Part shown: positions 12,301-27,700 of the stretch, one piece after another | Layout: each line of letters begins with the position of its first letter | How positions within the stretch are numbered: position 1 is the first letter of the stretch | NCBI GenBank assembly: GCA_944989445.1 | Contig: CALYLW010000017.1 | Span: 568,001-632,000 of the forward strand | DNA from: Ampullaceana balthica | Lineage: Eukaryota > Mollusca > Gastropoda > Lymnaeidae | Length of the DNA: 64,000 bases | Reading direction: 5' to 3' | The notes under the pieces: generated by a model | The model's database searches: none | What the model was told of the DNA's origin: nothing | The model's input: the letters and a program-made list of their open reading frames with translations, nothing else | Made by a program: the position numbers and the translations under genes

Positions 12301-14600
12301 ATTTTGATGTGACTTACAAAATTTTTATTGAGTATTAAATAAACAGTTCAGATTGTCTAACTTTTCTTCAATAAACCCAGCTTTTGGGAAAAGTAATTTG
12401 AATTCATTGGACCATTAAACGGATTTCTTGTGTGAATTTTAGCCAAAAGCAAAACAAATTAAAAAAACATTGGCTGGTGAGACATAGCTGGGGCAGTACA
12501 ACATTGTTAGTTATCTTGAAAAGAAACCCCTCAAAATAATAAGAATGTTTCTTTGACATATTGCATAACTAAAATAGTGAAATCAATGTTTTGTTTTGCA
12601 TATAACATATATCGTAAGAGCCATCCATAAAATTGATGAAATTGTATTTTTTACTTTTAACCCCCATACTAATAAGTTATTGTGAACTTTATAAATAAAG
12701 AAAGTTTAGAATGACAAATTTATCAGCCGCTTGGCACACACTGTTTCAGGACGCAGATGTTTGAGCCGAGTCTCAACCTTCATTTATGTTTTCTGTTCAG
12801 ACCCACAGCATCCAGAGAAAACGTTTTTTATTCATATCAGCTTTGCGTCCATTTAGAGGAACAAATTTTTTGAGGGTCATTAAATTGCATCGCACAAGAT
12901 TTATTTTTTCACTTAATATATCTGAAAGGATAAAATAAAATCTGATGAATGGCTTTTTAAAACAATGAGAAAAAAGATGACTCAATTTATTTCAAGTAAT
13001 TATGCAAAGACTATCACTAAATAAAATCTATTTTGCAATAGCTTAATATTAATAAGTTTGCACATTGAAAAATGGGAAATTATATCCTCATAATAAATAA
13101 TAATCTGTAATGCATATAATCAAACAGTAATAATTCCCTTTATGAAAAAAATGCATAGATCAAAACCAAAGTCATAAGTTAACACTAGCAGAATTTCGTA
13201 TCTATACACAACTAGCTAAATGATGTGAGATGAGTATTTTCTCAAATGACTTGCACAGCTCAGTTTCATTTATACACAGATATATGATGTTATGTTATTT
13301 AAAGGCTTTTCTGGTACTCACAACCTTTTTTACCAAGAGGCCCAAATTTAATAAAAATGCTTAATGTCTATGGAATAAAAGATCACCTCCAGCACATTCT
13401 ATGATCATTAGCCTCTCACTCTCACAAAAACAGACATGTTTGGTAAAAAAATCCATACATTTGATTAAATCAATATCAACAGCTGCATAGTTCACAAAAA
13501 CCTAAAAGTTGGTTTCATGATCAGAAATGCACATTCTGGGGTGATGTCTGGACGATATCATAAACTAAATTCTTAAATTTCTAAAAATTGGACTCCAATT
13601 TTTAAAAAGTGCATGTTTAATGCAACAGAATCACAACCCAATCGATGTGTGGATGATGTCTAAAACGTGGCATACCAACTGAACAAAACTAGCAACACTT
13701 TTTGAGTGAAATGATTGTTGAATATTTAATATAATTATTAGGTCAAATCTAATTGCCAAAATAATCATACCAAGTGAGTTGATATATTAATGCATTGCTA
13801 ACTTCAGTTCTTGAGATAAACTTTCCAGTCAAAATAATACATTTGCATTACGTTGACAAAGTAAAAACATTACGTTGACAAAGTAAAAACAAGTGTTATT
13901 TCAAAATAACTCAAGTTAAATGTTTTATAGCTTGAAACAATTACTACAGTTCAAATCTCATTTAGTTTAAAAATCATAATAAGTATTGAAATCATAACCT
14001 ATGAGTTCCTTGGGTTATCACTGGTGTCAACACTTATTTGGGATCTACTGTTATGCTCAAAGGTCATGCACAGATGGCTAAAATATTAAATAAATTTATA
14101 CCAATACTTCACAGTTTACAAAAATTGTGTAAAAAATTATAATTAATTACAATCACCATGTTTAAATGATGATCATATTATTTTGATTATTATTTAACAG
14201 CCGCGTGTAGCTCAACTGCAATTGGATTACTGCCATTAATGCCATTAATTTTTAAAAAAAATTATGTTCAAATATTTGCAAGCTGAAAAGCATGAAAATG
14301 AAAATAATCCAGATGAATTATATTTCATTGTTAAAAAATACAACACCACTAGTAAAGGTTTCAGGATGTTTCAATCACACAATTTTAAAAAGCAATCATG
14401 ATCTTATAGTAAAATTTTTGGTCTTTTTTTTACGTGTAAGAATAAAATATTATCATGTTTCTCAGATTTGTTTGACTTATAATCAATCATCCAGTATTTA
14501 AACTTTGAAATACATAGTTCAAAATCACCGAGAATTAAAATTGTAATGGTTTAAGTTCAAGAGTAAGCAGGGTTTGCATTTAAATGGTGGTGAGGTGAAG
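9351..14600. other. Intergenic AT-rich DNA, no gene seen
   Basis: This stretch between the convergent pyruvate carboxylase and exportin-5 genes is very AT-rich, with only short accidental reading frames. The only structure I can point to is a perfect 22-bp tandem duplication at 13846-13889. No coding exon, RNA gene or intact transposon was recognised. Confidence 0.5.
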
Positions 14601-14636
14601 TTTGGGGTATTCGGAGACCAGAAAGCTAGTAACTTA

Positions 14637-14995
14637 CAGTAGGGCTCCCTTAAGATGGGGTAGTCAGGGTCCAATTTTATCCAATCGCAAATTAAGTGAA
14701 CCACGAGTTACAGGGCTACGTGTAGATGGGCGATAATACCAGTCACGAAGGTATTTATTATTAACACTAAGTAACAATAAGCTTATATCACTTCAGTGAA
14801 TAGGTACATTACAAAATATGCTTATTTATTTATTATGATTATAATTTAAATAGATTATTACCTGTATTTAAAATTATCTGTTAAAAGATTTCCTTTGAAA
14901 CTGACGTCACAGTCATTTACACAGTAAAATTTGGGAGCCATGGTACTACCGCAAGTTAAGCGGACTTGTTGAGTTACTCAACCGCTCCTTAACTG
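14637..14995. mobile_element. Candidate TA-flanked MITE (mariner-type)
   Basis: The block starts TA|CAGTAGGGCTCCCTTAAG and ends CTCCTTAACTG|TA. The inverted ends share CAGT and a TTAAG block but are otherwise weak. It is richer in GC than its surroundings, and its text of the type 'cgcaagttaagcgg' is typical of Tigger/mariner MITEs. No transposase is present. Confidence 0.45.
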
Positions 14996-15792
14996 TATTT
15001 ATTATGTTTCCTGGCCACAGGTGCCAAAGTGAATGAGATTGTATTAAGATATTGAAAATTGCATCCCCACCCGGTTTTGAAAATGTGTGTTCATACGTTT
15101 AATTTTAATGAAATAATTTTTGTCAGTTCAATATTCATCATAAACAGAGGTATTACTGTTGTCCATATTCATATTTTCAAGTTAAAATTTAAGGAAGTGA
15201 TAAAATTGTATAATAACTGAAAAAAATAAAACAACAAATTTTACAAGTTTGAGTGAGAATTGTAAATGCCAAATCTGGATTTTAAAAAAAAATTGAAAAG
15301 AAAAGACACAATTCAAACACAATAAAAATTAAGTGTCTTTTAACTAGAGAACTCTTCAAATGAGTTTGAGCATATGTTTTTGTATGATCCTTTCTATAAA
15401 TAGAAAATAAGCAAACGGGTGAAGAAAAAATACATTAAAGCTATAGAAGTTGGCTTTTATAAAAAGAACCAGGGATTTTTAGAAAAAGTAGCCTAAATAA
15501 ATATTAATTAATTTTTTTATACAAAATTTGAACAATCAAACTATATTTAATTGTCTTAAATTCTAAATTTCAACTTTTACTTATAGTAGTTATAGCTTTA
15601 GAACTGCAGATTTAATCTCGTCAAATGAAATTGAAGCTGGAATTAAATGGGTAAAATAAAAAGCTTGTCCTTACTTTCTTAGACAAATATAGACCTCTAT
15701 TCTCTTTGTTTCTCATTGATTTAAAAAAAAATTCACTTGAAAACTTCTCCTGAAAGCAACAAATTAAATAACTTTGGAAGGTGTTGTAAAAC

Positions 15793-18700
15793 TTAGTGAA
15801 CTTTGGAAGATGGTGTAAACAGCTGGCACAGTCCAAGGTTCTCACTCTCTACCTCATCTAACTGAACACTTTTTGGCCGCCGAATTTCCAGGAACAGTCG
15901 GGGTAGAGTGCCGTATTCCGCGTGCCGCCTGAACCGCTGGCCAACATTTTTCTAAAGAAATAAAGAATCAATTTTAACAGGGCATTTTTACAGGATGAGT
16001 TCTATAGGACATTTCAAGAAATCAGTTCAATATGAAAATATCAAGTAATTAGTTCTATAGGACAATTTCAAGAAATCAGTTCAATATGAAAATATCAAGT
16101 AATTAGTTCTATAGGACAATTTCAAGAAATCAGTTCAACAGGAAAATATCAAGTAATTAGTTCTATAGGACAATTTCAAGAAATCAGTTCAATATGAAAA
16201 TATCAAGCAATTAGTTCTATAGGGCAATTTCAAGAAATCAGTTTAATAGGAAAATGTAAAGTAATTAGTTCTAAGGACAATTTCAAGAAATCAGTTCGAT
16301 AGGAAAATATCAAGTAATTAGTTTAATACAATTTTTACAAGATGAGTTAAATTAGGCACAAATTTGGCTACACTTTTTGGGAAAATTGACAGCATAAATT
16401 TAATCAGACAAATGTTATCAGATTTAACAGAACATTTTACAAATTATGTTTAGTGGAAACATTTAGCAGGATCAATTTAAACATACATTTTCAGAAGATT
16501 AATTGAATGAAAGAATTTTAAGTACAGCTTCAAAACTGCTGGAGCTATTTTTATTTTTACCCTAAAGACAACTTACCCCTATGATGTTTGAGACAATCTT
16601 TTTGAAACTTTCTCTTTTCCTCTTCTCAAGCCCTGCTTTAGGCGGTGATGTTAATTCTTCTTCTAGGTTCTACAAGAGATTGTTGAAAACTTTTGTAACA
16701 CAAAGAAGCAATTTACTAGTGCTGTTTTTAAGTCCATTATAAAGGACTATTTTAAAGTGATCAGTTAAAAATCAATTTCAAAAACGCATTGTTTAAATTA
16801 AATAAGTGATTTTTGGTTGTCCAGGAAAAAGTTTGGGGCTTAACTCACTGTGATCATTTTTGGTATTACTTCAGGAATTGCCTGCAGAACTTGAGTGAGC
16901 CCTGGAAATTTCTGCCTCTGAGACAGGTCAATGGGAAGTTTAAAATAATAATGAATTTGGGTAAAAGAAATTTAAAAAATTTAAAAATTACAACACCCCC
17001 CCGCTCCCATTTTTTTGTTGTTGAGTGGACAATCAGCAACAAGTCTTGTGACACAATGGAAGGTTTCCTGTTGTAGGTTGCACTCTCTAAAGTAATGGAC
17101 AACGGATCAGCACCAGCCAACAAGCTTGATGTTGTAGGTTGCACTCTCTAAAGTAATGGACAACGGATCAGCACTAGCCAACAAGCTTGATGTTGTAGGT
17201 TGCACTCTCTAAAGTAATGGACAATGGATCAGCACCAGTCAACAAGCTTGATGTTGTAGGTTGCACTCTCCAAAGTAATGGACAATGGATCAGCACCAGC
17301 CAACACGCTTGATGTTGTAGGTTGCACTCTCTAAATTAATGGACAATGGATCAGCACCAGCCAACACGCTTGATGTTGTAGGTTGCACTCTCTAAATTAA
17401 TGGACAATGGATCAGCACCAGCCAACAAGCTTGATGTTGTAGGTTGCACTCTCTAAAGTAATGGACGACAATGGATCAGCACCAGCCAACAAGCTTGATG
17501 TTGTAGGTTGCACTCTCTAAAGTAATGGACGACAATGGATCAGCACCAGCCAACACGCTTGATGTTGTAGGTTGCACTCTCTAAATTAATGGACAATGGA
17601 TCAGCACCAGCCAACAAGCTTGATGTTGTAGGTTGCACTCTCTAAAGTAATGGACAATGGATCAGCACCAGCCAACAAGCTTGATGTTGTAGGTTGCACT
17701 CTCTAAATTAATGGACAATGGATCAGCACCAGCCAACAAGCTTGATGTTGTAGGTTGCACTCTCTAAAGTAATGGACAATGGATCAGCACCAGCCAACAA
17801 GCTTGATGTTGTAGGTTGCACTCTCTAAAGTAATGGACAATGGATCAGCACCAGCCAACAAGCTTGATTTTGTAGGTTGCACTCTCTAAAGTAATGGACA
17901 ATGGATCAGCACCAGCCAACACGCTTGATGTTGTAGGTTGCACTCTCCAAAGTAATGGACAATGGATCAGCACCAGCCAACACGCTTGATGTTGTAGGTT
18001 GAACTCTCTAAATTAATGGACAATGGATCAGCACCAGCCAACAAGCTTGATGTTGCCTATCCACAGAACAAACATATTTATAGTCCAATTGAATGGAAAA
18101 GTTAATTTGATGCAGCAAAATTTTTCCAAATAGTAAATAAGACATCACTTTTAACAATTTCTTCCAACAGCTTGATCGCTTGAAAATATATAAAAGCCTA
18201 AAGATATTATCTTTTTAAAAAGAATTGTTTGAGCTGATTTTTTCAACATAATTTCTATAAAGTGAAATGAAAATAATTATAATTTAATACCATCCTAATT
18301 TTATGAACTTGTTGTCCTTTTAAATAACGGGTGTTCTCCGGGGATAAGAACTCACCAACGTTTCATAGTATATAAATGACAGGTTGAGAAGAGTAGACTG
18401 GCAGCTCTCATGCTGGCCATGGAGCTGGAGGCCAGATAGGATGGACATGAAGATGTGTTGAGCAGCTTCTTCTGATATCTGGTTGTTGGCTATTAACTGC
18501 GGGGAGGGAGAATCTTATGGATAGTAATCACAGTATTGAAAATTTTAGCCAAGGGTATGTCATTTCATTAAGGACATGGAAGAAAATCATAGAGCTAACT
18601 AGTTAGATGCTTGGTGATTTTAATTAAACTTCCTCCAATTTGTTAACACTCACCTGTTTGACAACTGGCCACAACATATGAGAACACCTGTGACACGTGG

Positions 18701-21700
18701 CCGTGTCTGACCAGGAGAAGCCATTTAGAATACACATAATGATGGATGGGTATAAGTCCTAGGAATAGTTGCGTTTCAATCAATTTGTTATGTCATAGTT
18801 AAACACAAATAAATCAGTTTTAATTGAACTCTTTGGTCTTCTTGTGTCTAGAACCTATTCGTGTTTGATAATTTCTAAACTATTGTTTCAATGGTGAAGA
18901 AAATCATTCCTTTTCTAAAGTTATTTTGAATCATTATAAAGTTCGTTAAGATTTAAGGACTTTGAATTATGGATAAAATTACAAAATAGCATTTCTAGGA
19001 TAAGAAGTCAATAAAGATTAACTGGGAAATCTTCACCCAATCTTATTTAAATAATCCACTGACCATTTAGGTAATACATTAATTAAATTAAAACCACGTG
19101 TATCAGTGTTGTTTATATTGCCACAAATGCTGTGTGTTCATTTCTTTGAGACATTTAGTCTCATATGCAAGTACTGACCTGTGTGTCTACCAGCATGAGT
19201 CCTAGTTGACTAAGTTCTTTGTAGGCTGGGTTCACACCGGGATGTTTGCTGCTGTCCCCATCTTCCATATTGACTTCCTCCTTGACATCAGTGCTGACAC
19301 TCTTGCCAGTTAGAACTAAGACTGATAGTTTAAATAGGTCAACATTCAGGATTTTAATGGATTTTGAGTGAAAATATAAATTATCACTATTAGTCTATAA
19401 CAGCTTTTTTCTTAATGTTATAGGATTTTATTTTGATCTATTCAAAGTTACAATATTTTTTTCTTAAAATCATATGCAGTTTCCGTAACTTAATAAATTT
19501 ATGGTAAACTACGAGAAAGAAATAAAATTTGTTGGAATGACAATAAAAATTATAATTTGTTAAAAAGAACTAATTTCCTGAATGGACCAACCTAGCAGTT
19601 CAAGATACTCCCTGGTCAGTTGCCGGACAATGTGCTCCTCCAAGACTTCCTGGGATTCTGGGTCTTCTATCTCACCACTCTCAGCCCTGAAATACAAGGA
19701 CTGAATTAGAGGATTGACTTGGAGCAGTGGCATGACTACAGAGGTGCATCCTTACAATAGAGAATGTGAACATTTGACTGAGCTCATGATGTATCAAAAA
19801 TTAACACTAGAGCAGGTCCACAAGAACAGGATGCCACAAGAGAATCTTGTACAGTGTTGTTTTTTTTTAAAAGGTATATTTTCTTTTAAAAGGTATTTTT
19901 TTAATAAAAAGGTATGTTTTCTTTTCACATCTTTTGCTGTGTGTGGGGGCGGGGCGGGGGCGAGCGGGAGAAGGCTACCCCATTTTATTTGGCCCTGCAC
20001 TCCAACAGGATTCAAATATTGAGAGCGCAGCAGTTGTGGTTTGGATAGAATAGTAGAAAATGTTATAATTGCATTGAATTGCTTTAAAACTAAAACAACA
20101 AAAAAGGGTGGCGGGTGGGAGAGGGCCTCTACTTCACAGAGTGAAAAGAATCCAATTTATAATAAATAATTTTTGATAAACTAATCAATAAGCTGATCAA
20201 TAAATAAATATTGATAGGCCAAGAGTTCGGGAAAGCCGAAGTGCAACTTTGTAAGTGGTGTCCAGGGAGGGATTTTTCCCTTCATGTCAAATTTGACTAT
20301 TGATGTGCCATTTTGGGTCAAAATAAACAACCCCTCAACTTCTAACATCATTTATTACATAATTATAGAGGAACAACAATGGACAAATACATTGACGGCC
20401 ACAACATTAGTCACTGTGTTTAAGTTCCCATTCTACACATGATGACAGTTTAAGTCCTTTTGAAGTTATATGGGTGAAATATTAGGGAGCTGGTTTTTAT
20501 TTATTTACTTAACATTAACAATATATGGCATGCTCATGACTACACAATATATAATGTTGATGGTCAGTAAAAAAGTGTGAGCAGTAAAGAGGGAGATTAA
20601 AGTAAACAAAAATCACTTTAGAGAGAATATAAAATGCTACTAACTGTTCTTCCACTCTCTTGTTGATGACAAGCCATCTCTGAGATAATCTCTGGGGATG
20701 TAGTTAAAGAGATAAATAAAAGGAGTAATATCTTGGATGTGATTAATTTTGATGCAATTTTGCACACCAATCTGATGTACATTTGAAATTTAGAATCAGT
20801 CCTTTTTTAAATTGTCATCTACTGTTATTGTGCATGCTTCTCAGGTCGGTAGAGAAGTTAGATTTATACTACCATGGGAGACTAGACACATTCAAGTATG
20901 GGAGATAGACAAATCTTAAATTTAAGATCTATAGATAGGACACATTCAAGTTTGGGAGATAGACACATTTAAGTAAGTGAGACTAGACAAATCTAAATAA
21001 ATATGAAGGACTTCAATCCACAAATTTTAATATCCCCCATTGAATTATATGCTATTTGCAGTTGGAAAGATGTGTTTATTGAATTTACCTGTAAAATATC
21101 TGGACACAGAATGGTTAACACTGGAATGGCTACTGTTGCATATTGTTCCCTTGGACAACATTGCATAAAAGGTTTCATAAAGTTGCCTGTGTATTTTGGT
21201 TAAGGATTCTTAAAATTTTCTGAACAAAAAAAACAACAACAACAAAAAACTAATACAAAGCCATTTAATTTAAGACCTTGAAGATATTAGGAATCCAGGC
21301 CTACAATTCTTGTTTTAAAAATTCAGATCCGATGATCTCAACTGCAAACAACTGCTTCAGGTTTGAAGAGATTTCAGCATAAGAAATAATACAATTTGCA
21401 AGGATACGAATAAAAGGCCTGGCCCTGAAGTCGGGCAACAGTTTAAAATTGACCACAATGTTTGATATGATGACCCTGGACAGCCCAGGAGCGCAGTAGA
21501 ACTCAGCACCAAGACACTGGCTTGCGTTGCCCAGGATGTGAAACCTGAAACATGACAGGAGAGCCTGTTACGATGTTGACTCCTGAAAGCTTATGTGCAC
21601 CATCATGTCATTATGTTTTTAAAAAAAATTAGGATATGAATGTTATAAATTGAATGCATCTATAAATAGATGTGCTATTTTTATGTCAAGCGATGTGAGC

Positions 21701-24700
21701 CCAGCTGCTTGTTCTCAAATTATTATTATTATTGTAAAAACATGTGTAACTGTTATTATGGGTTAAATGTAAAACTGCCAAAGGAAGCTCTCCATTGCTC
21801 TGTCCTCAGAAACCCAAACCTACAATTACATGATGATAAATATAAAAGGTTGAAAATTTGTTTTCATTGCCCTGTGTTCACATTTAATAGTAGAGAAGAA
21901 AAAAATCTTCAAGAAGCAAAATTCTTTAAAAAGCAAAATAATCACAAGAAAAGTAATTATGAAAATTGTACTCGTTTGGGTTATGATAATCATATTATCC
22001 TATCAGCAAACTGGGGAAATGATGATGTCTTTGAGAGGTTACCACAACAGATGATTAAATGAAAAAATCAAATTTATGAAATAACTAAACAAATTTAAAG
22101 TAACATAAATTATTCTTCTTTTTTTTTATACCCATTTTCAAATACCGCACTGATAAAGTTCTGCATGCGCTCCAAAGGGTGTCTGTAAACTAGTGAATCT
22201 GAGTTGTCCACACAAGCCGGGGGAATACCTGTGGAGTCAAGGAGAAATATATAAAGTTCGACCTTTACAAATACCACAAGAAGTGTACAAGTAGAGCAAA
22301 GATTTTATTTGGACTACAAATGAAACTTTGAATGCTGACTTGGTAAAGTTGCAAGTCAGGATTAATTATTGTTGAAATTAAAATGTTTGTTTGTTAAGTC
22401 TAAGTGTACAGGCTGAGTATGGAAAATAATCAAATTCTGAATAACAATTTTTGCTGACAAGTTATGATTGCCATCATCAGTTGATGTTACCTAGTATAGC
22501 TAGCCTGTCATGCTCCATCAGATCATAGGCCTTGATGAAATCAATGTGACGAAGCTGGAGGTATTCTGGTTTGAATAGACAGCAGGTAGTTCTGATGTGG
22601 AATAAAACATGTAATTTATAACAGTAGTGTCGAGTAGATACTTTATTGTGTCTTCAGTTCTTTTTATAACAGTATTTATTTTATATCTATTTTATGTGGT
22701 GTCATTCAACAAAGGACTCCATTCAACCATTATATCAAGAGGTATGATGGCTATTGACTCAATGTGATAAAGATACTGCTTTAATATTCATGTAAGCTCA
22801 AGTAAATATCAAACTTAAATAGAAGCTGTTTTGGATATCCCTAGATTTGCAATAAACCAGCGTGGCTTGGGATAGCCCCATCTCTTCCCAAGGAACAGGT
22901 GGCTGAAAATTCCTTAACAAAAAACTCACAAGCATCTAAGCTTGCTAATGTTTGAGTACATTATAATTTCAAAATAAACGTGCTATTTCTTTTGAACCCC
23001 AAGAATAACTGAGCCCAAATGAGAGAAACTACATCCACTAAGAAAGTCGAGGAAAAATGTGGAAAGCAGAGAGTGCCATTTGTCAATCATTACTTAAATT
23101 ATTTGATGAACTAAAAAAATTGCTTAAGAAATACATTTTGGTTGGCAGCATTATTTTGTCAATTACTGGCTAAGCAAACAAAAACTTACTTAAGTAAAAT
23201 AATAAGATTATCCAGGAGAGGACATATATAAGGTGTTGCTGGATTTCTCAAAACACTGCCTGAATCAGCAGGGAAGAGGAACCCACCCTTTTGTGCAACC
23301 TTGAAAGTGAAATAAAAGAGTTGTAACTTGTTGAGAAAATGGCATTTTGGAGTTGATTTAAAAACCCATATTAAGACTTTTATTAAAAATTTATCAATAT
23401 TTTTTAGAGCAGCAGACATAATTTTTATTCTATATTTAAATGTATGATCCATTTTTTTTATAAGTAAATGTTTTGTTAAAATCATGTTTCCATTCCCTTT
23501 TCATAATTCTCAACTTAACTGGTTCATATTTCAATAGTTTATCTTATGAAATCAATAGGATGTAGTGAACTGCCCCCATTTAATGCATAAAAATGTACAA
23601 AACAAACATGGGAAACAAAACAAAAAATTTTATGCTGAACCTACTATAAAGTCCTCAGGCCACTGACTTCTCTTGATGACAGCAAGTATAGTATTAATAC
23701 AGTAAGTAATCTGAAATAAATAAATCATCTTGTCAGACATATTAATCTCGGTATTCATAACAGTTGACTATTATTAATTTATATTGACTAACTATGAAAA
23801 ACTATGGACTGAGACTTGATTTTAAAAAATGAGAATGTAAAAAACATAAGAACTGACATGAGATCTGTTGATGCCACAAGTGTCTGCACTGCTTGGTTCT
23901 ACAGCTGCCTGGTCTAGACCGACATAGGACATGAAACATTCAGGAGTACTAAAAGCTCTGTGGATAAGCAAATGTATGAATTCCGTCAAATAAAAACATC
24001 TGAATTTATCATGTGGAATTTCTGCCAGAGAAAATGCATGTAAAAAAAACAACAAAATAATGCCAAACATTTTGATGCTGGAACCATTTGCATGAAAATT
24101 TTCTTGAATTTTATCCAATTAATTATTCTGTCATAAAATCTCAACTCACTTATTAAAATCCTCTGATGACCACAGTTCTTTTACTGGGGCTATGACCTCT
24201 GCAATGAAAGCTGACTGCCTGGCAAAGTCATGGAACTGATTGCTGGAAGCGAAGAAAGACAACAATTTAACATCAAATGCAAAAGAGAAATGATTTTTAT
24301 TTATGGTCTGCCATATTTCATTACACTTTATATGTTCAGATGGCAAATTAATGAAGTGTAAATTTAAAAAAAATGTTCTTTTGATAAGAATTCATTCTTG
24401 CGCTGAAAGTTTGTCTAGTGATTGGAACAGTTACCTGACAATAATAAGAGCCTCTATGAGAATAATCTTCTCCATTTGGCTGAGCTGTTCCCTGTCACTG
24501 TCCAACTGTTTCACACTGTTGTACAGATGGCGGAACTCTGGCTGGTGAGCACAGAGATACAAATTGTTGGACTCAATAAAATAAGAATGGCGGCAGAAGT
24601 ACAACTAATAAACACTTTGAATTGACTTTTTAAAAAAAAATCAATATATTTTAAACGTGTACAACACATGCACTAGATCATGGTAAAACTAACCTAATCA

Positions 24701-27700
24701 AACCCTAGTGACGTTTGGTCCAATTCCCAAAAGCCATTTCCCATAATAATTTTGGGGGAATTGTTTAAGTATTTGTTTACTCTGGTCAAACATTTTGAAT
24801 TGTCATATTTATTTATATAATAGGAAGTAGATGGTGCCATTAAGAAATCATGGAATGCATGGATTGTTTACTTGAAAAGAATATGAGTAGTTTATCCTTT
24901 GGGCCACAACCTACTTTACAGAACAACTAAAAGTATTTATGAAGCAATTTTGGGTAAACTAAACCGTAATCCATTTTGCTATATTTATACAAACTCCATT
25001 TTTCTTAGAATACATACATTTTGGTTTTGTGAGTAGGCTAATTGTTCTGATTTCTAGCTTTCTACTATAGTTTCTCTGTTTAAGTTTTTTCAAAATTTAA
25101 TAAAGAAGTAGAAAAGAGCATAGCCCTATATTTTTAAAACTGATATTTAAAAACCAGAATTTTGAGAGTACTTTGATGATTAAATCTTTGAAGTGTTAAC
25201 ATACAGTTTATTTATGCTAGTTAAGAGAAATGAGCCATGCATTGGAACAATGAAAATTATGAGCTTTTGCATACCAAAAGCAGATCTGGATAATTTTTGC
25301 ATATTTTGACTAGAACAGAACAAGCATGAACTCGAACATTCTTCACTGCCTGAGATCTGGTAGACTTTGTCTGCCCTGGCAAATTGAAGACAACGGCATC
25401 AAATATCTGTAACATTAATATAAGTTTTATACAGTTAAAAATAGGATAAGGCAGCAAATAACTTACACATTTTAAAAAAATTATAGTGTTTATAATCATC
25501 TTCACCAGCTTACCCTAAATGGTAGTTTATGACTAAGCACCAGGCAATGAAAATAACCAATTAGTAAAATTAAGGAAACAAAATGTTGCATTGTATTTAA
25601 TAATGTAAAACAACATTTCTTAAACCTTATGTTATGAAGAAGGGTTTTTTAAAAAAAAGGAGAAAATTGTTCTCCTTAAAAAAGTTGAAAGTAAGTCACT
25701 AGGAAGTAGAGCAAGTTGAAAGTAGATCACTAAATTTCACAGTAATAAATTATTTTCAAGGTTGAGTTCAATTAGTCTCGATAAGTAAAATGGTACATGA
25801 TGATATCATCAACATACATAATTCCAGTAATGGATGTAATGCTTCTTGGATGTAATGCTGATTTGTTCAATAGTGCGCACCAAAAATTACTGCACCAAAT
25901 ATAACTCTTTTCAAACGTTCCGCATAAAATTGTTCAATATGATAATAAATGAATCAAATAAACATAAATAAAATAAATGAAAGTTCTGTATTACGTTATT
26001 TTTTAATCTGTGTATTTATTTTGAAAACTTCCATCATTTTTGACGGATGATACGCTAGTTAATATATAAAAGCTGTAATGACATTAAAATCTGCTTACTG
26101 TATCTAAAGACCTTTGTCATCTAGATAAGAATAATAAAAAATAACTATTCACCAAACAAACAAACGAATAAAGTTTAGGAAAGTCAGTCCAAAACTATAA
26201 GAAATAAGATTTTATAGAGGAGAATTGAAATAATGACTTTAAATTTTGTTACATTTTATTTAACAATGAAAACAAAATGCTGACCTTGGCTAGCACCTGA
26301 GGTAATGTCTGTGGAGTGTAATTTAGGAATGGAAACAGGCCAGATATGCAAGATAAAACTGCAGACAAAATGAGTGGATCCTAGAATTGAAAAAAAAACA
26401 AAAAACTTTTACATATAAAAATAATTACATGCACTGATTTCTTCATATGTTTTATTACTTAGAATTTAAGCAAAATAACTGAATTTCTTTACTAGGGATA
26501 CATTTTTTCCCATTTGAATGCCATTTGTATAACAAATTAGATGAGTTTGTTAAAAATAAATTTTTAAAAACCTATTCAGCCTTATATAAATAAAAATATT
26601 TTCTCATAAAAGGGTCAAGCTGAAATTAATTTAACTACCTGCATTTGATAAGCTAAAACCCTGTGGAGAAGGCCAATGCCTTCATGGACATTGGGCTTTT
26701 CCCCATCACTTAGGAAAAGCTTGGACATGACAGCTTCCAGAAAAACACTGCAGGCATCCCAAGCAATGAAGGATGGTGAGCTTAGATTACATATTCCCCT
26801 GTCTGCATCTACAAAAGTGCATGAAATTTAAATGTAGGACTTAAAAGGCCATAAGCATATAATAAAATTAAAATTTCTGAAAACAAATGTGTTTATTCAT
26901 TAAACATATTTTTATAAAAATGCAAACATGCAAGGTGTTAACAGTAATAGTAGATGAAAGATGTACATGTTGGCCCGTGTCCAAAATAAAAAAGTTGTGC
27001 GCAAAGTTGCACATCGCCGATTTTTAGTGTGCGAAATTTCACACCCAAAAATCACAGATATCATATTATTTTTATCAATATTTGCTGTGCGGTAATTCTA
27101 AACAACAGCGCCGGTCAAATATCTGCGCGGCCTCACAGCTTAAAAAGAAACATTGCTCCTAATATACCTACCAAAAATATCAGACTACACCCACACCCTA
27201 TATATCAGGGGTGTCCAAAGTCCGGCCCGCTGGCCAAATGCGGCCCGCGTTACAAATTTAACAGGCCTGCGGGCTCATGTTTAATTAATTGACTCTTGGA
27301 TTTTTCTGTTACGACGACATATTTATAAGAAGAGACAAAATTTGTTCTGTTTTATGAACGATGGCGGAAAAAATCAATAACCTATTGATTGTTTACAAAT
27401 GTTGATATTGATTACACAAAAGCCGATGAACTTATATCCAGTAGTGTGTACCAAATCTGATGACACTGATGGAAAAAAAATCACTGACGTAAATTAGTTG
27501 TTTTTTGTTGTTTTAGTTTTGCCAACTTGAAAAGGAAATGAATGTAGTATCGATGTATTAAAAATGTACGACATATTTTAATCACAATTTTCCACTTAAA
27601 GATAAACAGCTTTATTTGATAACATTGAAAATGTAACTACAATTTTAGTAATGTATAATAATGGAATAAGATTATTTTTTATTAGTGTCGAAAATAGTGA

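Noticed and set aside
17071..18055. CRISPR-like regular repeat array
   Set aside because: Units are contiguous 61-bp copies with no unique spacers, inside an animal intron; it is a minisatellite.
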